A stretch of 64,000 bases of DNA from Streptomyces rubradiris (GCF_016860525.1 NZ_BNEA01000001.1:1629501-1693500); one strand, 5' to 3'. Counted from the stretch's first letter, positions 36,738 to 46,384 are shown. Notes: generated by a model not told the origin, from the sequence alone. Numbers and translations: made by a program.

Positions 36738-37507
36738 GGGCCACCCGCGCCGAGTACTGCGTGATCGCCTGCGCCGAGGCCTGGCGCGGCGCCGGTGAGG
36801 TGCTGGCCTCCCCGATGGGTCTGATCCCGTCGCTGGGCGCGCGGCTGGCCCGGCTCACCTTCGCGCCGGACCTGCTGCTGACCGACGGCGAGGCACTGCT
36901 GGTCCGGCCGGACGGCACCCCGGAGGGCTGGCTGCCCTACCGGCAGCACCTGGAGCTGGTGGCGGGCGGCCGGCGGCACGTGATGATGGGCGCGAGCCAG
37001 CTCGACCGGTACGGCAACCAGAACATCTCCTGCGTCGGCGACTGGGCCCGCCCGCGCAGACAGCTGCTCGGGGTGCGCGGCGCTCCGCTCAACACACTGA
37101 ACAATCCCACGAGTTACTGGGTGCCGAGGCATTCCCGGCGGGTGTTCGTGGAGCGCGTGGACATGGTGTGCGGGGTCGGGTACGACCGGGCGGCCGGTCT
37201 GGGCGGCGCGGCCCGGTACCACCGCGTCGCCCGGGTGGTCACCGACCTCGCCGTCCTGGACTTCGCCACCCCCGACCACTCCATGCGGCTGGTCTCGGTG
37301 CATCCGGGGGTGACCGTCCGGCAGGTCGGGGAGGCGACGGGCTTTCCCCTGAGCGTCCCGGCCGACGTCCCGCCCACCCGCGATCCCGAGGCCGCGGAAC
37401 TACGCCTGATCCGCGAGGTCTTGGACCCGGCGGGTGCCCGGACCCGCGAGGTGCCGGAGAGCACGGCGGCTGACGGAGACCGACACCGGCCCGAGGGACG
37501 GCACTGA
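36734..37507 (+). CDS. ipdB: IpdB, beta subunit of COCHEA-CoA hydrolase
   Basis: The 257-residue partner starts at ATG 36734 in an ATGA overlap with ipdA. It shows RAEYCVIACAEAWRGAGEVL, ASPMGLIPSLGARLARLTFA, HVMMGASQLDRYGNQNISCV and VPRHSRRVFVERVDMVCGVG, as in IpdB (Rv3552). The C-terminal ~15 residues (ESTAADGDRHRPEGRH) are low complexity and of the same make-up as the repeats behind the gene. The stop TGA (37505-37507) overlaps the start of the small frame that leads to ipdC. Confidence 0.92.
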   Translation: MRATRAEYCVIACAEAWRGAGEVLASPMGLIPSLGARLARLTFAPDLLLTDGEALLVRPDGTPEGWLPYRQHLELVAGGRRHVMMGASQLDRYGNQNISCVGDWARPRRQLLGVRGAPLNTLNNPTSYWVPRHSRRVFVERVDMVCGVGYDRAAGLGGAARYHRVARVVTDLAVLDFATPDHSMRLVSVHPGVTVRQVGEATGFPLSVPADVPPTRDPEAAELRLIREVLDPAGARTREVPESTAADGDRHRPEGRH

Positions 37508-37578
37508 TGGAGACCGGCACCGGGTCGAGGGGGCCGGGCCGGATGGGGACCGGCACCGGGTCGAGGGGGCCGGGCCCG
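37507..37578 (+). repeat. Tandem 36-bp duplication
   Basis: Two adjacent 36-bp units, 37507-37542 and 37543-37578, share ACCGGCACCGGGTCGAGGGG and GGCCGGGCC and differ at about two positions near their ends. They lie in the ipdB-ipdC gap and keep the small frame open. Confidence 0.9.
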
Positions 37579-37671
37579 ACGGGGGTCCGTGCCGAGCCGG
37601 GGAACAGCGGGCCGCCGAAGACCCCGCAGAAGGCGACGACGAGCCCGGCGGCGCATGGGACGGAGGGCTGA
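37507..37671 (+). CDS. 54-codon small reading frame bridging ipdB and ipdC
   Basis: An ATG overlapping the ipdB stop (TGATG at 37505-37509) opens a frame that closes exactly on the ipdC start (TGATG at 37669-37673). It encodes METGTGSRGPGR and MGTGTGSRGPGP (a duplicated 12-residue unit), then TGVRAEPGNSGPPKTPQKAT and a short tail ending HGTEG. The composition is Gly/Pro/Thr/Arg-rich, without helix or motif. Double start-stop coupling would keep ribosomes moving from ipdB to ipdC. The 11-bp sequence CTGATGGAGAC occurs at both ends (37504-37514, 37668-37678), so the segment probably arose by duplication at the original ipdB-ipdC junction. A functional peptide is not supported by similarity. Confidence 0.4.
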   Translation: METGTGSRGPGRMGTGTGSRGPGPTGVRAEPGNSGPPKTPQKATTSPAAHGTEG

Positions 37672-38729
37672 TGGAGACGGCGCTGACCCGGCTGGTCGGG
37701 GTGCGGTATCCGATCGTGCAGACCGGGATGGGATGGGTGGCCGGGCCGCGTCTGGTGTCGGCGGCGGCGAACGCCGGTGCCCTCGGCATCCTGGCGTCCG
37801 CGACGATGCCGCCCGGCCGGCTCCGGGAGGCGATACGGGAGGTCCGGTCCCGCACCGGGGCGCCGTTCGGGGTGAACCTGCGGGCCGACGCGGGCGACGC
37901 GGCCGACCGGGTGCGGATCCTGCTGGAGGAGGGGGTCCGGGTGGCCTCCTTCGCCCTGGCCCCCTCCCCCGGGCTGATCGCGGAGCTGAAGGCGGCGGGA
38001 GTGGTGGTGATCCCGTCCGTCGGGGCCCTGCGGCACGCCGAGAAGGTGGCGGCCTGGGGCGCGGACGCGGTGCTGGTGCAGGGCGGCGAGGGCGGCGGGC
38101 ACACCGGCGAGGTGGCGACGAGCGTGCTGCTGCCGCAGGTGGTGGACGCGGTGGGAATCCCGGTCGTGGCGGCGGGCGGCTTCTTCGACGGGCGGGGCCT
38201 GGTGGCGGCGCTGGCGTACGGGGCGGCCGGGGTGGCGATGGGCACGCGGTTCCTGCTCACCTCCGACTCCACGGTGCCGGACGCGGTGAAGGCCCGGTAC
38301 CTCGCGGCGACGGTCCGGGATGTCACGGTGACCCGCGCGGTGGACGGCCTGCCGCACCGGATGCTGCGCTCGGAGCTGGTGACGGCCCTGGAGCGGTCGG
38401 GCCGGCTCCGCGCCCTCGCCCACGCGGTACGGCGGGCGGCGGGCTTCCGGCGGCTGTCGGGGCTGACCTGGCGGCAGTTGCTCCGGGACGGCCTCGCCCT
38501 CCGGCACGGCAAGGACCTGTCCTGGAGTCAGACGCTGCTGGCGGCCAACACGCCGATGCTGCTGAAGTCGGCGATGGTGGACGGCCGTACGGACCTGGGG
38601 GTGATGGCGGCCGGGCAGGTCACCGGGGTGATCGGCGACCTGCCGTCGTGCGCGGAGCTGGTGCAGCGGATCATGAGGGAGGCGGAGGAGGTGCTGACCG
38701 GACTGGAGAAGCTGAGAGGCGCCCGGTGA
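37671..38729 (+). CDS. ipdC: IpdC, flavin-dependent reductase of the nitronate monooxygenase fold
   Basis: The 352-residue TIM-barrel flavoprotein starts at ATG 37671 behind CGGAGGG. METALTRLVGVRYPIVQTGM, GWVAGPRLVSAAANAGALGI, GAPFGVNLRADAGDAADRV, LVQGGEGGGHTGEVATSVLL and VVAAGGFFDGRGLVAALAYG define the NMO-like FMN barrel. The gene follows ipdAB as in Rv3553, which reduces an intermediate of HIP breakdown. Streptomyces carries other NMO-like proteins, so the IpdC call relies mainly on context. It ends convergently with fadA6 31 bp away. Confidence 0.88.
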   Translation: METALTRLVGVRYPIVQTGMGWVAGPRLVSAAANAGALGILASATMPPGRLREAIREVRSRTGAPFGVNLRADAGDAADRVRILLEEGVRVASFALAPSPGLIAELKAAGVVVIPSVGALRHAEKVAAWGADAVLVQGGEGGGHTGEVATSVLLPQVVDAVGIPVVAAGGFFDGRGLVAALAYGAAGVAMGTRFLLTSDSTVPDAVKARYLAATVRDVTVTRAVDGLPHRMLRSELVTALERSGRLRALAHAVRRAAGFRRLSGLTWRQLLRDGLALRHGKDLSWSQTLLAANTPMLLKSAMVDGRTDLGVMAAGQVTGVIGDLPSCAELVQRIMREAEEVLTGLEKLRGAR

Positions 38730-38760
38730 GCCGGGGCGCGGACGGGCTGCGGGCGCCCGG

Positions 38761-39918
<1,158 letters not shown>

Positions 39919-39941
39919 GACAACTCCCTACGGGAAAGGGG

Positions 39942-40553
39942 CTATTCGCGTACGGCGATCCCGTCCAGCACCATCGACAGGTACTGGCGGGCGATCTCCT
40001 CGGGGCTGTGCTTGCCGCCGGGCCGGTACCAGGAGGCGGCGACCCACACGGTGTCCCGGACGAACCGGTAGGTGAGCCGGATGTCGAGGTCCGCGCGGAA
40101 GACCCGCTCGGCGACCCCGCGTTCGAGCGTGCTGAGCCATGCCTTCTCGAACCGGCGCTGGGACTCGGCGAGGAAGGCGAACCGGTCCTGGGCGACGAGC
40201 TGCCGGCTCTCCTTCTGGTAGATCGCGACGGCGGCGCGGTGCCGGTCGATCTCCCGGAAGGACTCGGTGACCAGGGCTTCGAGGGTCTCGCGGGGCCCCA
40301 GCTCGGAGGCGAGGACGGTGTCGTAGCCGTCCCACAGCTCGTCGAGGAAGGTCCGCAGGATCTCCTCGAGCATCGACTCCTTGGAGTCGAAGTGGTAGTA
40401 GAGGCTGCCCGCGAGGATTCCGGCGTGGTCGGCGATCCGGCGGACGGTGGTGGCGTTGTAGCCGTGCTCGGCGAAGACCTCGGCAGCGGTGCTGAGGAGC
40501 TCGCCGCGCCGGGCCGCTGCCGCGGTCACCTGGGGTTTTTTCTTGGTCGGCAC
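39942..40553 (-). CDS. kstR2: KstR2-type TetR repressor
   Basis: The 203-residue regulator starts at GTG 40553 (MPTKKKPQVTAAAARRGELL). The HTH is AAEVFAEHGYNATTVRRIAD HAG-region, followed by AGSLYYHFDSKESMLEEIL. The ligand domain contains YQKESRQLVAQDRFAFLAES and YRFVRDTVWVAASWYRPGGK, which resembles the corresponding block in mycobacterial KstR2 (Rv3557c) closely. KstR2 represses until it binds HIP-CoA. It is transcribed from the ipdF side, whose promoter holds operator 2, so autoregulation is likely. Targets in this window should be both operators. Confidence 0.88.
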   Translation of the reverse strand: MPTKKKPQVTAAAARRGELLSTAAEVFAEHGYNATTVRRIADHAGILAGSLYYHFDSKESMLEEILRTFLDELWDGYDTVLASELGPRETLEALVTESFREIDRHRAAVAIYQKESRQLVAQDRFAFLAESQRRFEKAWLSTLERGVAERVFRADLDIRLTYRFVRDTVWVAASWYRPGGKHSPEEIARQYLSMVLDGIAVRE

Positions 40554-40579
40554 GCACCCATTGTGATCTGCTCCGGCCG

Positions 40580-41365
40580 TCAGGCGTGCTGGCTGCTGAC
40601 GGCGACGACCTCGCCGGTCATGTAGGAGGAGTAGCCGGAGGCGAGGAAGACGATCACGTTGGCCACCTCCCAGGTCCGGGCGGGCCGGCCGAATGCCTCC
40701 CGTTCGGTCAGCTCGGCGAGCAGGCCGGGGGTGGTGACCTTCTCCAGGTGGGGGTGGAGGGCGAGGCTGGGCGCGACCGCGTTGACCCGGACGCCGAACG
40801 CGGCGGCCTCGACGGCCGCGCACCGGGTCAGCGCCATCACCCCGGCCTTGGCGGCGGCGTAGTGGGCCTGTCCGGCCTGGGCGCGCCAGCCGAGGACGGA
40901 GGCGTTGTTGACGATGACTCCGCCGCCGGCCCGGCGCATCGCGCGCAGGGCGGCGCGGGTGCAGCGGAAGGTGCCGCCGAGGGTGACGTCCAGGACGCGG
41001 GACCACTCCTCGTCGGTCATGTCGGCGAGGGCGGAGGTGCCGCCGAGTCCGGCGTTGTTGACGACGACGTCCAGCCGGCCGTGCGCGGCCGTGGCCGTCT
41101 CGAACAGCGCCCGCACCTGGGCGTCGTCGGTGACGTCGCAGGGCGTCGCGGTGACCGCGCCGGGGAACTCCCGGCCCAGTTCCCGCTCGTGCTCCTTGAG
41201 GCGGCGCGGGTGGGCGTCGCTGATCAGCACCCGTGCGCCCTCTTCCAGGAAGCGGCGGGCGGTGGCCGCGCCGATGCCGGTGCCGGCCGCGGCGGTGACG
41301 ACGGCGGTGCGGCCGCGGAGCAGTCCGTGCCCGGGGACGTAGGCCGGGCTCTCGACGCCTGTCAT
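40580..41365 (-). CDS. ipdF: IpdF-type SDR dehydrogenase
   Basis: The 261-residue SDR starts at ATG 41365. VPGHGLLRGRTAVVTAAAGT and GIGAATARRFLEEGARVLIS form the cofactor loop. NNAGLGGTSALADMTDEEWS, VIVNNASVLGWRAQAGQAHY and AAAKAGVMALTRCAAVEAAA match IpdF (Rv3559c) in detail, including the GWRAQ segment and the terminal FLASGYSSYMTGEVVAVSSQ. IpdF oxidises the 5-hydroxy group of 5-OH-HIP-CoA. It is the first gene of the leftward unit with kstR2 and fadA6 and lies 38 bp from the acyl-CoA dehydrogenase start across operator 2. Confidence 0.9.
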   Translation of the reverse strand: MTGVESPAYVPGHGLLRGRTAVVTAAAGTGIGAATARRFLEEGARVLISDAHPRRLKEHERELGREFPGAVTATPCDVTDDAQVRALFETATAAHGRLDVVVNNAGLGGTSALADMTDEEWSRVLDVTLGGTFRCTRAALRAMRRAGGGVIVNNASVLGWRAQAGQAHYAAAKAGVMALTRCAAVEAAAFGVRVNAVAPSLALHPHLEKVTTPGLLAELTEREAFGRPARTWEVANVIVFLASGYSSYMTGEVVAVSSQHA

Positions 41366-41381
41366 AGGGCCACGCTAACCT

Positions 41382-41398
41382 ACCAAACACTTGTTAGG
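41382..41398. promoter_or_regulatory. KstR2-like operator 2
   Basis: ACCAAACACTTGTTAGG lies in the 38-bp gap between the divergent ipdF and acyl-CoA dehydrogenase starts. The reverse strand reads AACAAGTGTTTGGT, matching AnCAAGnnCTTGnT at 9 of 10 fixed positions. It is one base different from operator 1 over 17 bp. Confidence 0.75.
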
Positions 41399-41403
41399 GA
41401 AGG

Positions 41404-42555
41404 GTGGTGACGGCGGTGGACCTGTCGCTCTCCACGGTGGACGAGGAGTTCCGCGCCGAGGCCCGGGCGTGGCTGGCGGCGCATGTGCCGCGCACCCCGC
41501 TTCCGTCCCTGGAGACGGCGGAGGGTTTCGCGGCCCACCGCGCCTGGGAGGCCGAACTGGCCGCGGACCGCTGGTCGGTGGTGTCGTGGCCGGAGCGGTA
41601 CGGCGGGCGGGACGCCGGGCTGCTGCGGTGGCTGGTGTTCGAGGAGGAGTACTGGGCGGCGGGGGCGCCTGGCCGGGTGGGGCAGAACGGGATCAGCCTG
41701 CTCGCGCCGACGCTGTTCGCGTACGGCACCGAGGAGCAGCGCGCGCGGGTGCTGCCGCCGATGGCCACCGGCGAGGTGGTGTGGGCGCAGGCCTGGTCGG
41801 AGCCGGAGGCGGGCTCGGACCTGGCCGCGCTGACCTCCCGGGCGGTGCGGACGGACGGCGGCTGGCTGCTGGCCGGGCAGAAGACCTGGTCCTCGCGGGC
41901 CGCGTTCGCCGACCGGGCCTTCGGCCTGTTCCGCAGCGACCCGGCGGCGCCTGAGCCGCACCAGGGGCTCACGTATCTGATGTTCGACCTCCGGGCCCCC
42001 GGGGTGACGGTCCGTCCGATCGGCAGGCTGGACGGCAGACCGGCGTTCGCGGAGGTCTTCCTGGACGGGGTGTTCGTCCCGGACGAGGACGTGATCGGCG
42101 AGCCGGGGCAGGGCTGGCGGATCGCGATGTCCACGGCGGGCGACGAGCGCGGGATCACCCTGCGCTCCCCGGGCCGCTTCCTGGCCGCCGCCGCGCGGCT
42201 GCGGGAGCTGTGGCGGGCCCAGGGCTCGCCCGCGCACGCCCGGGCCCGGGTCGCCGACGCCCTGGTCCGGGCGCGCGCCTACCAGCTGTTCGCCTACGCC
42301 GCCGTCTCCCGCCTGCTGGAGGGCGCCCGGCTCGGGCCGGAGTCCAGCATGAACAAGGTGTTCTGGTCCGAGCTGGACCTGGCGCTGCACGAGACGGCGC
42401 TGGATCTGCTGGGCCCGGAGGGCGAGCTCGCCGACGGCGCCTGGGCCGAGGGGTACGTCTTCGCGCTGGCCGGGCCGGTCTACGCGGGCACGAACGAGAT
42501 CCAGCGGGACATCGTCGCCGAGCGGCTGCTCGGCCTGCCGAAGGGACGCCGCTGA
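41404..42555 (+). CDS. Acyl-CoA dehydrogenase, FadE30-like subunit
   Basis: The 383-residue flavoprotein has the acyl-CoA dehydrogenase fold with FSTVDEEFRAEARAWLAAHV-like N-terminus (here LSLSTVDEEFRAEARAWLAA), WPERYGGRDAGLLRWLVFEE, QAWSEPEAGSDLAALTSRAV and the C-terminal FAD/CoA block GPVYAGTNEIQRDIVAERLL. FadE30 (Rv3560c) lies at the same place in mycobacteria but on the opposite strand. Starts GTG 41404, 41407 and 41416 are all possible; GGGAAGGG precedes them by 0-12 bp. The next gene starts inside the stop (TGATG), so the two products probably form one heteromeric enzyme, as known for steroid FadE pairs. Confidence 0.85.
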   Translation: MVTAVDLSLSTVDEEFRAEARAWLAAHVPRTPLPSLETAEGFAAHRAWEAELAADRWSVVSWPERYGGRDAGLLRWLVFEEEYWAAGAPGRVGQNGISLLAPTLFAYGTEEQRARVLPPMATGEVVWAQAWSEPEAGSDLAALTSRAVRTDGGWLLAGQKTWSSRAAFADRAFGLFRSDPAAPEPHQGLTYLMFDLRAPGVTVRPIGRLDGRPAFAEVFLDGVFVPDEDVIGEPGQGWRIAMSTAGDERGITLRSPGRFLAAAARLRELWRAQGSPAHARARVADALVRARAYQLFAYAAVSRLLEGARLGPESSMNKVFWSELDLALHETALDLLGPEGELADGAWAEGYVFALAGPVYAGTNEIQRDIVAERLLGLPKGRR

Positions 42556-43508
42556 TGCGCTTCCACCCCGACGCCGGGCAGCGGGCGTTCGCCGGTTCGC
42601 TGCACGCGCTGCTGACCGCCGCCGGCACCCCGGCGGTGGCCCGGGACTGGGCCCGCGGCGACCACGCGCGCGGGCGCGCGCTGTGGTCGCGGATCGCCGG
42701 GGCGGGGGTGTTCGGGCTCGCGGTGGCGGAGGAGTACGGCGGGGCGGGGCCGCATCCGGTGGACCTGGCGGTGGCCTTCGTGGAGCTGGGCCGGCACGCG
42801 GTGCCCGGTCCGCTGGCCGAGACGGTCGGGGCGGCCGTGCTCCTCGCCGGATCGGCGTCGGCGCGGCGCTTCCTGCCCGAGCTGGCGGCCGGGACGGAGC
42901 TGGCGACGGTGGCGGCGCCCGGGGGCTGGGCCGTCGACGGCGACGCGGCCTCGGTGCGGCTGCGCCCGGCGGCCGAGGGCCTGTATCTGTCCACGGCGCC
43001 GCCCGGCCCGGCGCGCCGTTCCCTGGACCCGGCCCGCCGGCTGACCCGGCTCGCCCCCGCCGGTGAACTCCTGCGCGCCGCCGCGCCGTACGACCGGGCG
43101 CTGCTGTGGACCCGGCTGGCCACCGCCGCGCAGGCCCTCGGCGTGGGGCTGGCGCTGCTCGACCGGACGGTGGACCACGTGCGGCGCCGCACCCAGTTCG
43201 GCGTGCCCGTCGGCTCCTTCCAGGCCGTCAAGCACCGCCTGGCCGACGCGAAGACCGCCCTGGAGTTCGCCCGCCCCCTGGTGTTCGGCGCGGCGGTGTC
43301 CCTGCGCCCGGCGGAGGTGGCCGCCGCGAAACTGGCCGCGGGCGAGGCGGCGTACACGACGGCGCGGACGGCGCTGCACCTGCACGGCGCGATCGGGTAC
43401 ACGGCGGAGTACGACCTGTCCCTGTGGCTGACCAAGGCCCGGGCGCTGCGCTCGGCGTGGGGCACGCCCGAGGAGTGCCGGGACCTGGTGCTCGCCCAAG
43501 GGCTCTAG
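42555..43508 (+). CDS. Acyl-CoA dehydrogenase-like partner subunit
   Basis: The 317-residue protein starts at ATG 42555 in a TGATG overlap with the preceding gene. It is shorter than a self-sufficient acyl-CoA dehydrogenase. It has GVFGLAVAEEYGGAGPHPVD, the helical domain RTQFGVPVGSFQAVKHRLAD and LHLHGAIGYTAEYDLSLWLT. It lacks the usual middle beta-domain motif with WxT/S. Such divergent subunits form alpha2beta2 enzymes with a FadE30/28-like partner in steroid side-chain and ring degradation. Its stop TAG overlaps the convergent merR stop (CTAG at 43505-43508). Confidence 0.82.
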   Translation: MRFHPDAGQRAFAGSLHALLTAAGTPAVARDWARGDHARGRALWSRIAGAGVFGLAVAEEYGGAGPHPVDLAVAFVELGRHAVPGPLAETVGAAVLLAGSASARRFLPELAAGTELATVAAPGGWAVDGDAASVRLRPAAEGLYLSTAPPGPARRSLDPARRLTRLAPAGELLRAAAPYDRALLWTRLATAAQALGVGLALLDRTVDHVRRRTQFGVPVGSFQAVKHRLADAKTALEFARPLVFGAAVSLRPAEVAAAKLAAGEAAYTTARTALHLHGAIGYTAEYDLSLWLTKARALRSAWGTPEECRDLVLAQGL

Positions 43509-43846
43509 GCGGTCGTGGTCAGCAGCCGGGTCAGCGAGGCGCGGGAGCCCTCCAGGCGGGCGATGCGTTCCTCGATGCCCTGCAACTGCTCGACCAGCAC
43601 CGGGGTCAGGCACGGCTCGACCTCGGCCTCGCTGCCGCACACGCAGTCCAGGACCTCGCGGATGACCCGGGTGGGCAGTCCGGCGTCCAGGAGGGCGCGG
43701 ATCCGGCGTACGGTCCGGGGGGCGCCGTCGTCGTACACGCGCTGCCCGCCGGGGGTGCGGCCGGCGACGAGCAGCCCCTGCTCCTCGTAGTACCGCAGCA
43801 GCCGGACGCTCACGCCGGTCGTACGGGCCAGCTCCCCGATCCTCAC
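43505..43846 (-). CDS. MerR-family regulator with a C-x-C-x8-C motif
   Basis: The 113-residue regulator starts at GTG 43846, six bases after AGGGGG (GTG 43861 is less likely). The winged HTH is VRIGELARTTGVSVRLLRYY and EEQGLLVAGRTPGGQRVYDD. The dimerisation helix LTPVLVEQLQGIEERIARLE closes the protein. Between them VLDCVCGSEAEVEPCLTPVL holds three Cys, which could sense metal or redox changes. It is divergent from the aldo/keto reductase gene and presumably controls it through the palindrome at 43872-43891. Confidence 0.87.
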   Translation of the reverse strand: MRIGELARTTGVSVRLLRYYEEQGLLVAGRTPGGQRVYDDGAPRTVRRIRALLDAGLPTRVIREVLDCVCGSEAEVEPCLTPVLVEQLQGIEERIARLEGSRASLTRLLTTTA

Positions 43847-43867
43847 TGTGAACCCCCTCACATCCGC

Positions 43868-43899
43868 TTGAAGCTCACATCCATGTCAGCTCCTAGCGT
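43868..43899 (+). promoter_or_regulatory. MerR-type promoter of the aldo/keto reductase gene
   Basis: TTGAAG (43868-43873) and TAGCGT (43894-43899) are separated by 20 bp (19 bp to CTAGCG), the overlong spacer typical of MerR-activated promoters. The spacer contains the near-perfect palindrome AGCTCACAT-CC-ATGTCAGCT (43872-43891, one mismatch). A start 7-8 bases after the -10 would fall on or next to ATG 43907, so the mRNA may be leaderless. Confidence 0.7.
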
Positions 43900-43906
43900 C
43901 ACAGCC

Positions 43907-44779
43907 ATGACGAACCCGACTGTATTCCGCATCGGTGGCGACCTGGAGGTCCGGCGGATCGGCTACGGCGCGATGCGCCTGGCGAACGCCCCGCACGAGC
44001 GGTCCGGCATGACCGCGCCCATCTGGACCGCCCCCACCGACCGCGCCGACGCCGTACGGCTGCTGCGCCGGGCCGCCGAGCTGGGCGTGACCCTGTTCGA
44101 CACCGCCGACGCCTACGCGCTGGGCTCCAACGAGGAGTTGCTGGCCGAGGCGCTGCACCCCTACCGCGACGGCGTCGTGATCGCCACCAAGGCGGGTGTG
44201 CTGCGGCCCAGCCCGACGGAGTGGATCACCCACGGGCACCCGGCGTACCTGCGACAGCAGGCCGAGCTGAGCCTGCGCCGACTGCGCACCGACCGCATCG
44301 ACCTGTTCCAGCTGCACCGCATCGACCCGGACTATCCGCTCGCGGACCAGATCGGCGCCCTCAAGCAGCTCCAGGAGGAGGGCAAGGTACGGCACATCGG
44401 GCTGTCGGAGGTCTCGGTGGCGGAGCTGACCGCCGCCTCGGCCATCGCGCCGATCGCCAGTGTGCAGAACGTGTACAACCTGGCCACCCGCGGCCATGAC
44501 CCGGTGATCGACCACACCGCCGAGGCCGGCATCGCCTTCCTGCCGTACTTCCCGGTCGCCATGGGCGCGCACGCGGCCGACGGCGGGCCGCTCGCCGCCG
44601 TCGCCGCGGAACTCGGCGCGACCCGCGCGCAGACCGCCCTGGCCTGGCTGCTGCACCGCGCGCCGAACATCGTCCCGATCCCCGGCACCTCCTCCCCCGC
44701 GCACCTGGCGGAGAACGTCGCCGCGCTCGGGCTCACCCTCACCGAGGAGCAGTTCGAGCGGATCGACGCGGGCGGGTGA
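43907..44779 (+). CDS. Aldo/keto reductase
   Basis: The 290-residue (beta/alpha)8 NADPH-dependent reductase starts at ATG 43907 (MTNPTVFRIGGDLEVRRIGY); ATG 43883 would lie inside the operator. The tetrad is visible: Asp and Tyr in TLFDTADAYALGSNEELLAE, Lys in VVIATKAGVL, His in RIDLFQLHRIDPDYPL. NADP-binding IPGTSSPAHLAENVAALGLT is at the end. No ribosome binding site precedes it, in line with leaderless translation. It reduces aldehydes or ketones of unknown identity. A divergent merR gene and a terminator behind it make it a self-contained stress or detoxification unit (inference). Confidence 0.9.
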   Translation: MTNPTVFRIGGDLEVRRIGYGAMRLANAPHERSGMTAPIWTAPTDRADAVRLLRRAAELGVTLFDTADAYALGSNEELLAEALHPYRDGVVIATKAGVLRPSPTEWITHGHPAYLRQQAELSLRRLRTDRIDLFQLHRIDPDYPLADQIGALKQLQEEGKVRHIGLSEVSVAELTAASAIAPIASVQNVYNLATRGHDPVIDHTAEAGIAFLPYFPVAMGAHAADGGPLAAVAAELGATRAQTALAWLLHRAPNIVPIPGTSSPAHLAENVAALGLTLTEEQFERIDAGG

Positions 44780-44803
44780 CGCCCGGTCGGGCACATGCAA
44801 CGA

Positions 44804-44842
44804 CGCCTGCCCAGTGTCCGGTCGGGGACAGGCGGGCAGGCG
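44804..44842 (+). terminator. Hairpin behind the aldo/keto reductase gene
   Basis: CGCCTGCCC (44804-44812) pairs with 44834-44842, and an inner TGTCC pairs with GGACA (44815-44819 with 44826-44830). It begins 25 bp after the stop. Confidence 0.7.
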
Positions 44843-44882
44843 CCGTCAGTGTTCCGTACGCCTTTGTACGTAACGTCTGTGC

Positions 44883-44907
44883 GGGCCCCGGGAGGTCCCC
44901 GGGGCCC
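44883..44907 (-). terminator. Hairpin terminator downstream of gltD
   Basis: GGGCCCCGGG (44883-44892) pairs perfectly with 44898-44907, loop AGGTC, 14 bp beyond the leftward gltD stop. Confidence 0.75.
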
Positions 44908-44920
44908 GGTGTGTCGCGCG

Positions 44921-46376
44921 TCAGACCGCCAGGGCGCGGTCCGTCGGGCGGATCGGGGCCGGCAGGTCGCTGGCCCCGGTCAGGTAGCGGTCGACTCCGC
45001 GGGCGGCCGAGCGGCCCTCCGCGATCGCCCAGACGATGAGGGACTGGCCGCGGCCGGCGTCACCGGCGACGAACACACCCGGCACGTTGGTCTGGAAGTC
45101 GGCGTCGCGGGCGATGTTACCCCGTTCGTCGAGGTCTAGACCAAACTGCTCGACCAGGCCGTTCTCCCGGTCGGTGCCGGTGAAGCCCATGGCGAGGGTC
45201 ACCAGCTGGGCCGGGATCTTCCGCTCGGTGCCCGGCTTCGGGGTCAGCCTGCCGTCGATGAACTCCACCTCGGTGAGATGCAGCCACTGGACGTTGCCGT
45301 CCTCGTCGCCCTCGAAGTGGGTGGTGGAGACGGAGTAGACCCGCTCGCCGCCCTCCTCGTGGGCCGAGGTGACCTTGTAGAGCATCGGGAAGGTCGGCCA
45401 GGGCTGGGCGACCGGGTTCCGCTCGTCGTTCGGGCGGGGCATGATCTCCAGCTGGGTGACGGAGGCCGCGCCCTGCCGGTGGGCGGTGCCGACGCAGTCC
45501 GCGCCGGTGTCGCCGCCGCCGATGACGACGACGTGCTTGCCCTCGGCGGAGACGGGCGGCACCACGTAGTCGCCCTCCTGCACCTTGTTGGCCAGGGGCA
45601 GGTACTCCATGGCCTGGTAGACGCCCTTCAGCTCCCGGCCGGGGACGGGAAGGTCGCGGGCGGTCGTGGCACCGGCGGCGATCACGATCGCGTCGTAGCG
45701 CTTCTTCAGGTCGGTCGCCTTGATGTCGCGGCCGATCTCCACGCCGGTGCGGAACCGGGTGCCCTCCGCGCGCATCTGCTCGATACGGCGGTTGATGTGC
45801 CGCTTCTCCATCTTGAACTCGGGGATGCCGTACCGCAGGAGGCCCCCGACGCGGTCCGCGCGCTCGTAGACGGCGACCGTGTGGCCGGCCCGGGTCAGCT
45901 GCTGGGCGGCGGCGAGCCCCGCCGGGCCCGAGCCGATGACCGCGACGGTCTTGCCGGACAGGCGCTCGGGGATCTGCGGGGCGACGTCCCCGGTCTCCCA
46001 CGCCTTGTCGATGATCGAGACCTCGACGTTCTTGATGGTGACCGGCGCCTGGTTGATGCCCAGCACGCAGGCCGACTCGCACGGGGCCGGGCAGAGCCGG
46101 CCGGTGAACTCCGGGAAGTTGTTGGTGGCGTGCAGCCGCTCGGAGGCGGCGGCCCAGTCCTCGCGGTAGGCGTAGTCGTTCCACTCGGGGATCAGGTTCC
46201 CCAGCGGACAGCCGTTGTGGCAGAACGGGATGCCGCAGTCCATGCAGCGGCTGGCCTGCTTGCTGATGATCGGCAGCAGGGAGCCGGGGACGTAGACCTC
46301 GTTCCAGTCCTTGACCCGCTCGGCGACGGGGCGGGTCTCGGCGACCTCACGGCCGTGGTTCAGGAAGCCCTTCGGG

Positions 46377-46384
<8 letters not shown>
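44921..46384 (-). CDS. gltD: Glutamate synthase (NADPH) small subunit
   Basis: The 487-residue subunit passes electrons from NADPH to GltB. It starts at ATG 46384 ([20 protein letters not shown]). The N-terminal iron-sulfur domain has [20 protein letters not shown] and [16 protein letters not shown] and NADPH sites are [20 protein letters not shown] and [20 protein letters not shown], and the C-terminal [20 protein letters not shown] closes the FAD site. The start overlaps the gltB end by 8 bp, so the two subunits are coupled. Confidence 0.97.
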
